Shown: positions 36,007-46,151, counted from the first letter of the stretch. The stretch: 64,000 nt of DNA from Brucella grignonensis (GCF_002252505.1 NZ_NNRL01000158.1:62001-126000), one strand, 5' to 3'. Notes: generated from the sequence alone by a model not told the origin. Made by a program: numbers and translations.

Positions 36007-36464
36007 TGATTATTAGTTCCTGTAACTGTGGAGTTTTCTAACGGCGTTTCGTCGGTAAGCTGTACCATCCAGCTCGATTGTTCCCCGGTATCGTATTCCT
36101 GGAAGCCATTGCGCTGGAAACCCCGCGCGAAGCAATCTTGAACACCCGTGATGCGGAATTCCTTTTCCGCCACGCACATGTTCACCTTACCCTCCCAGCG
36201 GCCACCACTCTGGGAATCTTCAGCATAGAGATAATAGTAGCGTGACGAGAGCGGTCCTTCGAGCAGCGTCTTGCAGGTCGACCCGTCAATATGCCACCAG
36301 CCCTCGGTTACCCAGCCAGTCTTGGCTCTATAGCCAATGGCGACACCAACCAGGTTCTGGGTTGAGTTACATACTCGAAAATCAGCACGCGCTTCCAAAG
36401 ATGTTACACCCAGTGTACCGATAAGCACGCTGGAGAACAAACCTAAGAAAAGTGGAAGTCGCAT
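36003..36464 (-). CDS. DUF1036 exported protein
   Basis: A 153-aa protein with a signal peptide (LPLFLGLFSSVLIGTLGVTS, cleaved before DFRVCN) and the DUF1036 pattern: VCNSTQNLVGVAIGYR, TGWVTEGWWHIDGSTC, and cysteines in NMCVAEKEF and VQDCFARGF that may pair in the periplasm. Its stop overlaps the pyk start by four bases, so it is co-transcribed with and translationally coupled to pyk. Function unknown. The start 36464 is chosen for the signal peptide. Confidence 0.85.
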   Translation of the reverse strand: MRLPLFLGLFSSVLIGTLGVTSLEARADFRVCNSTQNLVGVAIGYRAKTGWVTEGWWHIDGSTCKTLLEGPLSSRYYYLYAEDSQSGGRWEGKVNMCVAEKEFRITGVQDCFARGFQRNGFQEYDTGEQSSWMVQLTDETPLENSTVTGTNNQ

Positions 36465-36503
36465 TCGCCGAACTCCTTCAGCCCGCAATCGCTTTTGTCT
36501 CAC

Positions 36504-36774
36504 GCAAGGAAATCCTCTTTCGGTCGCTCTCTTTTCGGCAGTTTCACCTTTGATGTCAACGCAATCCCGGAGAGAACAAATCAGTTACAGCATTTCCAAT
36601 CAAACTGCATAGCGATTTCAGCACCATTTAAACGATTAGATTCTCACCCTCGGATCGAGCCGGAAACTGCTTCTTTTTTCTTTTGAGAATGAGCGTTGCA
36701 ATCTCGACTTTCTCGTGACAGACCTGAAACTACTTATGATTTATGACAAAAATCCTACTCAAGAAGCTGTTCCA
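36504..36774. other. intergenic region between DUF1036 and the amidohydrolase gene
   Basis: About 270 bases separating divergent genes. No stem, repeat or short ORF with a good ribosome site was noted; it presumably holds both promoters. The amidohydrolase frame could start upstream at 36715 (GTG), which would shorten the region. Confidence 0.5.
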
Positions 36775-37575
36775 ATGTCATCTGATCCATCCTTTTGCCC
36801 AGTCCATCAGGTCGATGGCGATCTCAGCCTCGGCCTGCTTCTCACTGCTGATCATGCGCGCCGTGATTTGCCAGCTGAATATGGCAGTTTGGGTCTGGCT
36901 AAGAGCGAGTTTGAACGACATATCGCGTATGATATTGGCGTCGAGGAACTGACACGACAATTGGCGGCAAAGCTTGATGCGCCTGCAGTCATGGGCGGCT
37001 TCTCACGCCTGCTGATTGACCCCAATCGCGGTGAAGATGACCCGACCCTCATCATGCAATTGTCGGACGGCGCGGTTATTCCCGGCAATTATCCGATGAC
37101 AGCGGACGAGCGTGAAAAACGCCTCGATAACTTCTACCGTCCCTATCATGACGCAGTCGCATCCCTGAGCACCCAAGTTGCACTTGCGAGCGGCAAAGCG
37201 CCGTTTGTTGTTTCCATCCATTCCTTCACCCCAAACTGGCGTGGCAAGGATCGGCCATGGCATATCGGTCTTCTATGGGATTCCGATCCGCGCGCGATTA
37301 CTCCACTCCTTACAATGCTGCGCGACGAACCCGGCCTCATCGTCGGTGACAACGAGCCATATAATGGCGCTTTGAAGAACGATGCCATGTATCGTCATGC
37401 AACCAGCCGCGGCTATGCACATGTGCTCATTGAAGTACGACAGGATCTGATTGCAGAAAAAGCTGGCGCGACCGAGTGGGCCGAGCGACTGGCACCGATG
37501 CTCAGCGCCATCAACACACTGCCGGAAATCCATGAAATCCGGCATTTTGGTTCGCGAACTGGGCCTATCGATTAA
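36775..37575 (+). CDS. N-formylglutamate amidohydrolase family protein
   Basis: A 266-aa member of the N-formylglutamate amidohydrolase (HutG-like) fold: LLLTADHARRDLPAEYGSLG near residue 20, GFSRLLIDPNRGEDDPT near 75, VSIHSFTPNWRGKDRPWHIG near 146. The conserved His, Arg and acidic residues fit a zinc enzyme that removes formate from N-formyl-Glu or a related amide. No other hut genes are nearby. ATG 36775 has only a weak ribosome site and the frame reaches GTG 36715, so the start is uncertain. Confidence 0.86.
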   Translation: MSSDPSFCPVHQVDGDLSLGLLLTADHARRDLPAEYGSLGLAKSEFERHIAYDIGVEELTRQLAAKLDAPAVMGGFSRLLIDPNRGEDDPTLIMQLSDGAVIPGNYPMTADEREKRLDNFYRPYHDAVASLSTQVALASGKAPFVVSIHSFTPNWRGKDRPWHIGLLWDSDPRAITPLLTMLRDEPGLIVGDNEPYNGALKNDAMYRHATSRGYAHVLIEVRQDLIAEKAGATEWAERLAPMLSAINTLPEIHEIRHFGSRTGPID

Positions 37576-37797
37576 CCGCCTTTGCCCGCTATCCACAGCC
37601 AAAAGACGATAAATGGCCGCAAAGCCTCTTAATTTTGCCTGCGACTCGCAGGAAAAACGTTTCAGACTTTCGACAACCGCGCTGTTCCTCTACAGCATGT
37701 CGCAGAACATTTGGAACCGGCTTTCCGGTGACGATACGCGTGTCGAAACAAACCGCTATTGCTTGCATTCATAATCGACTTTGAATTGGAGAAACCC

Positions 37798-38058
37798 GTG
37801 AGCGACGACATTACCAGCGAAGCCCAGACAATTGCTGTTGGCCAGTTGCGTGCTTTCATCGAGCGCATTGAGCGTCTCGAAGAAGAAAAAAAGACCATCG
37901 GCGACGATATCAAGGAAGTTTACGCGGAATTGAAGGGTTCGGGGTTTGACAGCAAGGTCGTAAGGACCATTATTCGTCTGCGTAAAAAAGAAGACCATGA
38001 ACGTCAGGAAGAAGAAGCCATGCTCCAGCTTTATATGGATGCATTGGGCATGGGCTGA
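37798..38058 (+). CDS. DUF2312 protein
   Basis: An 86-aa, all-helical protein with the DUF2312 layout: [20 protein letters not shown] then [16 protein letters not shown] and a basic [14 protein letters not shown]. It starts at GTG 37798 preceded by GGAG; an ATG in the same frame at 37759 is not preferred. Members are GapR-like nucleoid-associated proteins in Alphaproteobacteria that bind overtwisted DNA; this one shows the GapR-like length and motifs. Free-standing gene. Confidence 0.85.
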   Translation: MSDDITSEAQTIAVGQLRAFIERIERLEEEKKTIGDDIKEVYAELKGSGFDSKVVRTIIRLRKKEDHERQEEEAMLQLYMDALGMG

Positions 38059-38140
38059 CTTTAAGGGCCCAACTCTCTTCCTGAAATCGTAACCCTGCGG
38101 GTCCGTGAGGAACCGTATGCTCAGGAAGGGGATAGGGTCC

Positions 38141-39088
38141 ATGGAGTTTAGAAAGCTCGGACGTACTGAACTCGAGGTTTCGCCGCTTTGCTTTGGCGGC
38201 AACGTATTTGGATGGACGGTCGACGAAGCAACGTCATTTTCGCTTCTCGACCGTTTTGTCGACGCAGGGCTTAATTTCATCGACACGGCGGACGCCTATT
38301 CCGCATGGGCGCCCGGCAATATTGGCGGAGAATCCGAAACTATCATCGGAAACTGGCTGAAATCCCGCGGCCTGCGCCATAAAGTCATTATCGCTACCAA
38401 GGTCGGCTCAGAAATGGGGCCGGACGAAAAAGGCCTTTCTCCCAGCTATATCCGCAAAGCCGTCGATGCCTCCCTCAAGCGGCTGCAGACCGACTATATC
38501 GATCTTTATCAGTCCCACTGGGATGATCCGGAAACACCCTTCGAGGATGTATTGGGAACCTATAAAGAGCTCATCGCAGCGGGCAAGATGCGCGCAATCG
38601 GCGCATCCAACCTCACGCCGCAACGCCTTACTGAGGCGCTTGATACGTCGAGCAAACACAATCTGCCACGCTATGAAACGCTGCAGCCGCTTTACAATCT
38701 CTATGATCGTTCGGATTTTGAAAGCGGACTGGAAGCCATTTGCCGTGAAAATGAGCTGGGCGTCATTCCCTATTACTCGCTCGCATCCGGCTTTCTGACA
38801 GGTAAATACCGTTCAAAGGATGATCTTGGACAGAGTGCGCGCGGTTCGGCCGTCGAAAAATACCTGACCGATCGTGGGTCGCGCATCATTGCGGCGCTCG
38901 ACCAGGTTGCCCGCGCAAATGATGCCACGCCTGCACAGATTGCGATTGCCTGGCTGATCGCTCATCCGGCAATCACAGCACCGATCGCCAGCGCGACGCG
39001 TTCTGCTCAGCTTGGTGAACTGATCGATGCAATGCAGATCAAACTTGATGCCGAAGCTATCGCGCTGCTCAACAAGGCAAGTGCCTAG
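38141..39088 (+). CDS. aldo/keto reductase
   Basis: A 315-aa NADPH-dependent aldo/keto reductase. The catalytic tetrad lies in FIDTADAYSAW (Asp, Tyr), IIATKVG (Lys) and DLYQSHWDDP (His). Substrate unknown; such enzymes reduce aldehydes and ketones. ATG 38141 (MEFRKLGRTEL) with GGAAGGGGATAGGG upstream is chosen rather than 38105. It is convergent with the ABC-F gene. Confidence 0.9.
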   Translation: MEFRKLGRTELEVSPLCFGGNVFGWTVDEATSFSLLDRFVDAGLNFIDTADAYSAWAPGNIGGESETIIGNWLKSRGLRHKVIIATKVGSEMGPDEKGLSPSYIRKAVDASLKRLQTDYIDLYQSHWDDPETPFEDVLGTYKELIAAGKMRAIGASNLTPQRLTEALDTSSKHNLPRYETLQPLYNLYDRSDFESGLEAICRENELGVIPYYSLASGFLTGKYRSKDDLGQSARGSAVEKYLTDRGSRIIAALDQVARANDATPAQIAIAWLIAHPAITAPIASATRSAQLGELIDAMQIKLDAEAIALLNKASA

Positions 39089-39112
39089 AATCTGTCGTCG
39101 AGGGATAATAAA

Positions 39113-40939
39113 CTATCCCTCGATCTCTTCCCTCAACATTTCGAGTTCCAGCCATTCTTCTTCCATGGCGGAATGTTCAGAACGCTTCTTTTCAAGAAGA
39201 TCGGCGGTCTTGGCAAAAAGCGTCGGGTCTTTGGCGTAAAGCTGCGGATCGGCCAGCTTCCCTTCCAGCACAGTGATTTCCTTAGCCAGCACATCCATTT
39301 TGCCGGGCAGACTTTCAAGTGCAAATTTCTGCTTGTAGGAAAGCTTGCGCTTTTCCTCGCGCTTGGGCTGCACAGCCTCATTGCCCTTGTCGTCAGCCTT
39401 GTCGTCGGCGCGTGCGGCAGCTGCCTTCACATTGCGTCGTGCCAAGGCCTGCTCTTTGCGCTGCGCCATCATATCGGCATAGCCGCCGGCATATTCGAGC
39501 CAGTTACCATCACCTTCTGGCGCAATCACAGAGGTCACGGTACGATCAAGAAAATCACGATCATGGCTGACGAGAATGACTGTGCCCGGAAAGCCTGCAA
39601 CCAGTTCCTGCAAAAGATCGAGCGTTTCCATATCAAGATCGTTGGTCGGCTCGTCGAGGATCAGCAGATTGGCCGGTCTTGCCAGAACACGCGCAAGCAT
39701 GAGACGCGCTCTTTCACCACCTGACAGTTCGCGGATCGGCGTGCGTATCTGTTCAGGCTGGAAAAGAAAGTCCTTCATGTAAGAAACGACATGGCGCTGC
39801 TCACCATTGACGATGAGGCTTTCGCCACGTCCATCGGTCAGATAATGCGCCAGTGTATCGTCCAGATTGAGGCTTTCACGCTTCTGATCAAGCTCGGCCA
39901 TTTCAAGATTGACACCAAGGCGCAAAGTGCCTGAGTCCGGTTGAAGCTTGCCAGTAAGCATTGACAAAAGTGTGGTCTTGCCTGCCCCGTTAGGACCGAC
40001 AAGCCCGATCCGGTCACCGCGTTGAACACGAGTCGAAAAATCTCGGACCAGTACGCGCTCATCATAAGCTTTGTTGAGCTTTTTCGCTTCAATGACAAGC
40101 TTGCCGGATTCCTTGGAATCGCTTGCTGCAAGAACAGCAGTGCCTTGCGCCTTGCGATGATTTCGAAACTCGGCGCGCATCGAATGCAGTTCGCCAAGAC
40201 GACGCACATTGCGCTTGCGGCGAGCCGTCACGCCATAGCGCAGCCAGTGTTCTTCCCGTGCGATCTGGCGACCGAGCTTGTGCAGATCACGTTCTTCCTC
40301 TTCCAGAACCTTGTCGCGCCATTCCTCAAAATGCGCAAAACCCTGATCGATACGACGCGTAATACCGCGATCAAGCCACACCGTCGAACGGCTGACATTT
40401 TCGAGAAAACGGCGGTCATGCGAGATCAGCACGATGGCCGAACGAATCTGACGCAGCTCCTCTTCGAGCCATTCGATGGTATTAAGATCGAGATGGTTCG
40501 TCGGTTCATCAAGCAATAGTACGTCAGGCTGTGGCGCGATCACGCGTGCAAGGGCCGCACGGCGCGCTTCACCACCAGACAGATGATCCGGCTTTTCTTC
40601 GCCGGTCAGCCCCAGATGCTCAAGAAGGTAGGTTACACGATGCGGATCGTCCGCCGGTCCAAGACCAGCTTCAACATAAGCGCGCACATTGGCAAACCCA
40701 TCAAGGTCCGGCACCTGCGGCAGATAACGAACCGTCGCGCCTGGATGCTTGAAGACTTCACCCGAGGTCGGCTCGACCATGCTGGCCGCGATTTTCAGCA
40801 AAGTAGACTTGCCCGAACCGTTTCGGCCGACCAGCGCAATGCGGTCGCCCTCACTCACAGAAAGGGCAGCTTCCTCCAAGAGCGGTGTCCCGCCAAAGGT
40901 AAGCTTGATCTGGTCGAGGCGAAGAAGCGGAGGTGCCAT
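39113..40939 (-). CDS. ABC-F family ATPase (Uup-like)
   Basis: A 608-aa cytoplasmic protein with two ATPase domains and no membrane helices: GRNGSGKST and GGEARRAALAR first, GPNGAGKTT and SGGERARLML second, separated by an interdomain linker (about residues 235-285). The C-terminal tail is a coiled coil typical of Uup. ABC-F proteins act on the ribosome to rescue stalls; Uup type. The alternative is a YheS/EttA-like subgroup, which the C-terminal coil argues against. Confidence 0.9.
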   Translation of the reverse strand: MAPPLLRLDQIKLTFGGTPLLEEAALSVSEGDRIALVGRNGSGKSTLLKIAASMVEPTSGEVFKHPGATVRYLPQVPDLDGFANVRAYVEAGLGPADDPHRVTYLLEHLGLTGEEKPDHLSGGEARRAALARVIAPQPDVLLLDEPTNHLDLNTIEWLEEELRQIRSAIVLISHDRRFLENVSRSTVWLDRGITRRIDQGFAHFEEWRDKVLEEEERDLHKLGRQIAREEHWLRYGVTARRKRNVRRLGELHSMRAEFRNHRKAQGTAVLAASDSKESGKLVIEAKKLNKAYDERVLVRDFSTRVQRGDRIGLVGPNGAGKTTLLSMLTGKLQPDSGTLRLGVNLEMAELDQKRESLNLDDTLAHYLTDGRGESLIVNGEQRHVVSYMKDFLFQPEQIRTPIRELSGGERARLMLARVLARPANLLILDEPTNDLDMETLDLLQELVAGFPGTVILVSHDRDFLDRTVTSVIAPEGDGNWLEYAGGYADMMAQRKEQALARRNVKAAAARADDKADDKGNEAVQPKREEKRKLSYKQKFALESLPGKMDVLAKEITVLEGKLADPQLYAKDPTLFAKTADLLEKKRSEHSAMEEEWLELEMLREEIEG

Positions 40940-41026
40940 GGTTCTCTTTGAAAAAAGCGGTTGAAAATTCCGCCCTGCTTGTCGAGGACAAAAGTCATTC
41001 TGTCAAATGGAACCGTCAAAAAACAA

Positions 41027-41053
41027 ACAGGCCGGGTTTCCCCGGCCTGTTCT
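41027..41053 (-). terminator. terminator after the glycine-zipper gene
   Basis: AACAGGCCGGG and CCCGGCCTGTT arms with a four-base loop. Read on the minus strand it is followed by TTTGTTTTTTG. Confidence 0.8.
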
Positions 41054-41088
41054 TTAAACTTTGATACCGCTAACCGGTTGATAGCGTC

Positions 41089-41373
41089 TTAGTTACAAGG
41101 CGCTTCGTAAACGCGGCCGTAATTATCGCGGTAACGGCAATACTGAACATTGTTACGGGTTGTCGCAGCGCCGAGAAGCGTACCGCCGACAGCACCAATG
41201 GCAGCGCCGGTCAGAGCCCCGCGGCCGTTGCCACCAATTGCGCCACCAGCGAGCGCACCAAGAGCAGCACCACCAACACCATAACCAGCGGTACGCTGTT
41301 CAGCCGTCGTGCATGCTGCCGTTGAGAACGCAAGCGCACCGACGATTGCAATCATGGAAAGACGTGATTTCAT
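41089..41373 (-). CDS. glycine-zipper lipoprotein
   Basis: A 94-aa outer-membrane lipoprotein: signal peptide with lipobox LAFSTAAC, then a glycine-zipper segment (GYGVGGAALGALAGGAIGG and TGAAIGAVGGTLLGAA) of the 17-kDa surface antigen type, and a short cysteine-bearing tail (YCRYRDNYGRVYEAPC). AGGAG precedes ATG 41373; the longer frame to 41487 is not used. Confidence 0.85.
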   Translation of the reverse strand: MKSRLSMIAIVGALAFSTAACTTAEQRTAGYGVGGAALGALAGGAIGGNGRGALTGAAIGAVGGTLLGAATTRNNVQYCRYRDNYGRVYEAPCN

Positions 41374-41506
41374 GAAACAATCTCCTACTAGAGTTACACC
41401 AACACCGACTTTGCGTCCCCAATTTCGGCGTAAAGCAGATCTTACCCGCTTGGCCCATTTACAATACGTTTCGTCTGTCAGCGTCAAGCTGTTTCAATTT
41501 TTAAGG

Positions 41507-42163
41507 TTAGCCGCTACCCAGAAAATGAGCTTCCTCGCTCAAGTTCGCTACAAGTATCCCAAGACCTGAACGCGCGGAAATACAAAGAGTTCCCCGAACA
41601 ATATTGGATACGGTCCATGACGACCCAAACGGCAAGGTCACATTGTCTAACGGCCACTCTGCATTTGTGATTGAAAGCCCTTCAACGGTGCAGAAATTCA
41701 CAACGCTAAATGAAGTGCCGTCCGGGAAATCATAAACATGGTCCCCCGCAACCAATGGCCACGCCTCCTCGCCCCCGCTCGACAGAAGAATGTCCCTGCC
41801 TTTTGCCACCTGCGCCGTCGCCATCGTCAGATGCAGCAGGGTGTGATCCGTGCGCGAGCCGCCAAATGCACCACAGAGAATGACCTTCTTCGCTCCACGC
41901 TCAAAGGCTTCCTCAAGTGCAAGTTCACCATCTGTCATATCCTTGGCAGCGGGAAAGGTTCTTTGCGGCACATGCGCATATTTCTCTTTCAATGCGTCGG
42001 AAGTCGAATCGAAATCTCCCAACCAAAGCTCAGGCTCAACACCGAGGGCGGCTGCATGGCGCATACCGCCGTCAGCGGCAAGAACCCGCGCGCCAGCTAT
42101 CTGCCGCTTCAGACGTTCTGTGACGACGAGATCGCCGCCGAGAAGAATAACAAATGTGCTCAT
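41507..42163 (-). CDS. thiamine pyrophosphokinase
   Basis: A 218-aa enzyme that forms TPP from thiamine and ATP. TPK features: LAADGGMRHAAALGVEPELWLGDFDS and FGGSRTDHTLLHL. It is divergent from the TPP-riboswitch-controlled thiBPQ transporter, so uptake and activation of thiamine lie together. The gap holds the riboswitch and both promoters. Confidence 0.9.
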   Translation of the reverse strand: MSTFVILLGGDLVVTERLKRQIAGARVLAADGGMRHAAALGVEPELWLGDFDSTSDALKEKYAHVPQRTFPAAKDMTDGELALEEAFERGAKKVILCGAFGGSRTDHTLLHLTMATAQVAKGRDILLSSGGEEAWPLVAGDHVYDFPDGTSFSVVNFCTVEGLSITNAEWPLDNVTLPFGSSWTVSNIVRGTLCISARSGLGILVANLSEEAHFLGSG

Positions 42164-42261
42164 AAGTCGCTCATAACACGCGTTAATTATCCTCGAAAGC
42201 CCGCGTCTTGATCATCACCATCCCTTGCCCTTCTGTTTGCGAGGCACTATTGTCACCATCG

Positions 42262-42360
42262 CTCTAACGGGGTGCCATTCAATCATGAATGGCTGAGAAG
42301 CCGCACTCCGGCTAACCCGCTGAACCTGATCCGGCTTGTACCGGCGGAGGGATTAGACGC
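42262..42360 (+). ncRNA. TPP riboswitch (thi box)
   Basis: Core elements of the TPP aptamer appear in order: GGGGTGCC, GGCTGAGAAG, ACCCGCTGAACCTGATCCGG and CCGGCGGAGGGATTAG. It ends about 60 bases before the thiB ATG and should shut off thiBPQ when TPP is high. No clear rho-independent stem follows, so control may be by ribosome-site sequestering. Confidence 0.97.
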
Positions 42361-42418
42361 TGCCCGATTTATCGATAACGGCGCTCAATCCTTTTACTGA
42401 AAGAAAGGACCTGCCGTT

Positions 42419-43423
42419 ATGCGGCTTTTATCTCTGCTCACCTTATCGCTCTCTGCGGCTTTTGCCTTTGCGCCTCAAGCGCAGGCAAAAGACAAGCTCA
42501 CCATTTATACCTATGACAGTTTCGTTTCCGAATGGGGCCCAGGTCCCAAGGTGAAGGAAAACTTTGAGAAGGAATGCGATTGCGAACTGGAATGGATCGC
42601 ATCGGCTGATGGTGTCGCTCTTCTCAATCGCCTCAAGCTTGAAGGCGGCAATACAAAAGCCGACATCGTGCTGGGTCTCGACACGAACCTGACAACAGAG
42701 GCACGCGCCACAGGCTATTTCACACCAAGCGGCATCGATCTGTCCAATGTCAAAGTGCCGGGAGACTTCAAGGACGATATTTTCGTGCCTTATGACTACG
42801 GCTATTTCGCTATCGTTTATGATTCCGAAAAGCTGTCCAACCCGCCGCAAAGCCTGAAAGAACTGGTCGAAGGTGATCCGTCACAGAAAATTGTCATTCA
42901 GGACCCACGCACATCAACACCCGGCCTTGGCATTCTGCTATGGATCAAATCGGTCTATGGCGATCAGGCGGGTGAAGCCTGGGAAAAGCTGCAAAAGCGC
43001 ATTCTGACGGTTACGCCGGGCTGGTCGGAAGCCTATGGTCTCTTCACCAAGGGAGAGGCACCAATGGTGCTTTCCTATACGACATCGCCTGCCTATCACA
43101 TGGTTGCGGAGAACACCGAGCGCTACAAGGCACTGGCCTATCCGGAAGGCAATTACCTGCAGATCGAACTTGCTGCGCAGACCACGACCGGTGCGAAAAA
43201 CCCGCTGGCTCAGAAGTTTCTTGCCTTCATGACCGGTCCCGGTTTTCAGGATGTAATTCCAGAAACCAACTGGATGTATCCGGCAGGCAAAACTTCACAG
43301 CCACTCGCTCCGGCTTTCGACAAGCTGCCAAAGCCTGAAAAAACACTTCTGATTCCAGCCGATGAAGTTGCGAAAAACCGCAAGGCTTGGGTTGATGAAT
43401 GGCTTGCAGCCTCCAGCAAATGA
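42419..43423 (+). CDS. thiB: thiamine ABC transporter, periplasmic binding protein
   Basis: A 334-aa protein with a signal peptide ending AQAKDKL and the ThiB family features: [40 protein letters not shown] and NWMYPAG. It binds thiamine or its phosphates in the periplasm and delivers them to ThiP. It lies directly under the TPP riboswitch and overlaps thiP by four bases (ATGA). Confidence 0.95.
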   Translation: MRLLSLLTLSLSAAFAFAPQAQAKDKLTIYTYDSFVSEWGPGPKVKENFEKECDCELEWIASADGVALLNRLKLEGGNTKADIVLGLDTNLTTEARATGYFTPSGIDLSNVKVPGDFKDDIFVPYDYGYFAIVYDSEKLSNPPQSLKELVEGDPSQKIVIQDPRTSTPGLGILLWIKSVYGDQAGEAWEKLQKRILTVTPGWSEAYGLFTKGEAPMVLSYTTSPAYHMVAENTERYKALAYPEGNYLQIELAAQTTTGAKNPLAQKFLAFMTGPGFQDVIPETNWMYPAGKTSQPLAPAFDKLPKPEKTLLIPADEVAKNRKAWVDEWLAASSK

Positions 43424-45042
43424 GTAAACCGCTGACCATGTGCCGCCCAAGACAAACGCCTGCGATAAAGCCGCTCGCAGGCATACTGGCGCTTGGCTTT
43501 CTGGCGGCTCTGGTCGGCGGCTCTCTGCTGGCTCTGGCAATGGAAGCCAGTGGCTTCAACAGTGACGTCTATTTCGACAGCTACCTACTGCGGGTAACCC
43601 GTTTCACGATCCTGCAAGCGGCAGCATCGAGCCTTCTATCGGTGCTGTTCGCAATTCCTGTGGCGCGCGCACTTTACTCGGAAACAAGTTTTCCGGGACG
43701 CAGTCTCATTCTGCGTCTTTTTGCTCTGCCACTGGCGCTGCCCGCCCTTGTGACTGTGCTTGGCATCACCAGTATTTATGGGCGCAATGGTTTTATTGCT
43801 CAGCTTTCACAATCGACAAGTTACCCGGTTTCACCCGATATTTACGGCATCACCGGCATTCTGATTGCACATGTGTTTTTCAATATGCCACTGGCGGTCC
43901 GACTCATTATTGCCGCTTATGAAACAATCCCCGCCGACTACTGGAAACTTTCAGCGCAGCTTGGTATGCGCAGCACATCACGCTTCCGCCTCATCGAATG
44001 GCCTGTCATCCGGCGTAACCTGCCCGGCATGATCGGCCTCATATTCATGCTCTGCGTTACCAGCTTCACTACCGTGCTGACACTTGGCGGAGGCCCTCGC
44101 GCAACAACGCTTGAAGTCGCAATCTACCAAAGCCTTCATTTCGATTTTGATCCGGCGCGTGCTGTAGCCCTCACGCTCGCACAGCTCGCGCTGACATTGG
44201 TGATCCTGCTGTCACTGCGCCTGACCGGGCGTCCGTCAGAAGAGGGTTTCACGCTTGCAACGACAGCCAGACACTATGGCAAACCATCTACGTGGGAACG
44301 GGTTTTTAATGTTGCAGCGATTGTGATCGGCTTTCTTTATGTGGCGCTGCCCGTTTCAGGTGTCGTCATTTCGGGCCTTGCCGCAGATCTGGTGCGGTTG
44401 TTGAGTGAACGAACCGTGTGGCGCGCGATCTCTACCAGCATCGCGCTTGGCTTTTCCGCTGCCCTGCTTTCCGTCATCCTCTCGCTCTCACTTGTTATCG
44501 CACGCGAGGCGACACGGAACATACGGCTCGCCAACCTCTTCGACACAGGAGCCAGTCTCATACTGGTGATGCCACCTATCGTACTTGGAGCGGGATGGTT
44601 CATTCTGCTGCGCCATTTCACTGACCCATTCGCAATGGCTCCCTTGATGGTGGTGACCGTGAATGCCGCTATGGCCATGCCATTTGCCGTGCGGTTGCTA
44701 CGGCCCGCATGGGATACGTCAGCCGCGCGCCATAACAGGCTTTGCGCTCAGCTTGGCATCAAAGGTTTTAATCGGCTGCGACTTATCGATTGGCCGTCGG
44801 TTCGCAGGCCATTCGGAATGGCCTTTGCCTTTGCAATGGCGCTGTCTCTCGGCGATCTGGGCACAATAGCCCTCTTCGGCAGCGACGCCTTGCTGACTTT
44901 GCCTTATCTTCTGTTTCAACGCATGGGCAGCTATCGCACATTCGACGCAGCAGGCCTTGCGCTTATCCTCGGTCTGCTGTGTCTTGGCCTGATGATGATT
45001 GCAGACCGCGCCGCTGCCCGAAAGGAAACATCCCGTTCATGA
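43420..45042 (+). CDS. thiP: thiamine ABC transporter, permease
   Basis: A 540-aa permease with two six-helix halves, each with an EAA-type loop ([20 protein letters not shown] and [20 protein letters not shown]). ATG 43420 overlaps the thiB stop, and its stop overlaps the thiQ start. It forms the membrane channel for thiamine/TPP uptake with ThiB and ThiQ. Confidence 0.95.
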   Translation: MSKPLTMCRPRQTPAIKPLAGILALGFLAALVGGSLLALAMEASGFNSDVYFDSYLLRVTRFTILQAAASSLLSVLFAIPVARALYSETSFPGRSLILRLFALPLALPALVTVLGITSIYGRNGFIAQLSQSTSYPVSPDIYGITGILIAHVFFNMPLAVRLIIAAYETIPADYWKLSAQLGMRSTSRFRLIEWPVIRRNLPGMIGLIFMLCVTSFTTVLTLGGGPRATTLEVAIYQSLHFDFDPARAVALTLAQLALTLVILLSLRLTGRPSEEGFTLATTARHYGKPSTWERVFNVAAIVIGFLYVALPVSGVVISGLAADLVRLLSERTVWRAISTSIALGFSAALLSVILSLSLVIAREATRNIRLANLFDTGASLILVMPPIVLGAGWFILLRHFTDPFAMAPLMVVTVNAAMAMPFAVRLLRPAWDTSAARHNRLCAQLGIKGFNRLRLIDWPSVRRPFGMAFAFAMALSLGDLGTIALFGSDALLTLPYLLFQRMGSYRTFDAAGLALILGLLCLGLMMIADRAAARKETSRS

Positions 45043-45779
45043 ATGCTCAGCCGCCCAAGACCAATCTGGCAGACATCCGCCTTGAAGATGTTCGTTTCAG
45101 CTATGGCGAAACTAGGATGCACTTCGATGTCACTGTGCCTGGCGGCGTTATCGCGGCGATTGTCGGCCCAAGCGGTTCGGGAAAATCCACATTTCTCAAC
45201 CTCATTGCCGGGTTCGAGACGCCACAAGCCGGGCAAATTTTAATCGGTACGACCGATGTCACCCGCCTGCCGCCGGCATCCCGGCCTGTCTCGATGGTCT
45301 TTCAGGAAAACAATCTGTTTGCGCATCTGACAGTTGAGCAGAATGTCGGGCTTGGTCGTTCACCCAATCTGAAGCTCAGTGAAGCAGACCGCAAGGCCAT
45401 AGCCAGCGCCCTTGGTCGCGTCGGGCTTCAGGGGAAAGAACAGCGTAAGCCCGAGGCACTTTCTGGCGGCGAACGTCAGCGTGTAGCAATAGCGCGTGCG
45501 CTGGTGCGTGAGCGCCCCGTCCTTTTGCTTGATGAGGCATTCGCCTCACTGGGACCAGCGCTGCGTCACCAGATGCTCGATCTGGTGCGTGCGCTGCAGC
45601 AGGAAAACACCATGACCGTGCTGATGGTCACCCATACACCCGAAGATGCCCTCTATCTCGACGCATTGTTGCTGTTTCTCGACAATGGTAGGATTGCTAC
45701 TCAGGGGCCCGCGCGTGAGTTGCTGTCATCATCTGGACCGGAAGCATTGAAGCACTATATCGGTGAGCAGGCGCTATAG
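45039..45779 (+). CDS. thiQ: thiamine ABC transporter, ATP-binding protein
   Basis: A 246-aa ATPase with Walker [10 protein letters not shown], signature [15 protein letters not shown] and Walker [15 protein letters not shown]. The start ATG 45039 overlaps the thiP TGA; an upstream frame start at 44790 is inside thiP and rejected. Its TAG stop lies inside a TATAGC palindromic repeat at 45775, so the repeat provides the natural end of the gene. No terminator is evident; the repeat stem may serve. Confidence 0.95.
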   Translation: MNAQPPKTNLADIRLEDVRFSYGETRMHFDVTVPGGVIAAIVGPSGSGKSTFLNLIAGFETPQAGQILIGTTDVTRLPPASRPVSMVFQENNLFAHLTVEQNVGLGRSPNLKLSEADRKAIASALGRVGLQGKEQRKPEALSGGERQRVAIARALVRERPVLLLDEAFASLGPALRHQMLDLVRALQQENTMTVLMVTHTPEDALYLDALLLFLDNGRIATQGPARELLSSSGPEALKHYIGEQAL

Positions 45780-45833
45780 CATTTCCAGAAAAGGACGAAG
45801 CAGTTTTGCGCCGGATAATGCTTAAAAACAAAT
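45775..45833. repeat. palindromic repeat, type B, at the thiQ stop
   Basis: TATAGCATTTCCAGAAAAGG, then GACGAAGCAGTTTTGCG and GGATAATGCTTA. A related copy lies at 49606-49664. The thiQ stop codon is part of it. Confidence 0.6.
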
Positions 45834-45931
45834 AATTACAGTGGCTCCAACGATTCGGCTTTAACTGGGGCCACAATAAACCTTAGATAGATTTTCGTGT
45901 GATTCCGTTCACAATTGGAAGCGCTCTTCGA

Positions 45932-45974
45932 GAGTATCTCGAAAAGAGTGAAACGGTTTTCGGATAAGATACTC
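45932..45974. repeat. diverged type A palindrome
   Basis: GAGTATCTCGAAAAGAGTG paired with CGGATAAGATACTC; the GAAACGGTTTTCGG core is shared with the type A copies. Confidence 0.6.
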
Positions 45975-45989
45975 GTCGAAACGAGAAAA

Positions 45990-46029
45990 TAGAGCGCCGA
46001 TCTGGTTCAATCAGATCAGAACGAGCTCT
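45990..46029. repeat. TAGAGC palindrome
   Basis: TAGAGC, then GATCTG and CAGATC arms, ending GCTCT. This is a further member of the TAGAGC-ended set. Confidence 0.5.
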
Positions 46030-46031
46030 GA

Positions 46032-46151
46032 ATGTTACGGTTGTGGACATATTTTGTTCGCAATCAGCTTGAAGAACGGCTTAGAACACTGATCTACTTC
46101 TTGTGGGCCATTCAGTCTGTAGCTAGATTTGCGCCAGAATATCGACGCTGA
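46032..46151 (+). CDS. possible 39-aa protein
   Basis: A 39-codon frame starting MLRLWTYFVRNQL and ending ARFAPEYRR. It is basic, with a hydrophobic middle (TLIYFLWAIQSVA). The ribosome site is weak. It is the only coding-looking frame in the 456-base region 45780-46235, which otherwise holds three repeats. Function and reality are both uncertain. Confidence 0.28.
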   Translation: MLRLWTYFVRNQLEERLRTLIYFLWAIQSVARFAPEYRR

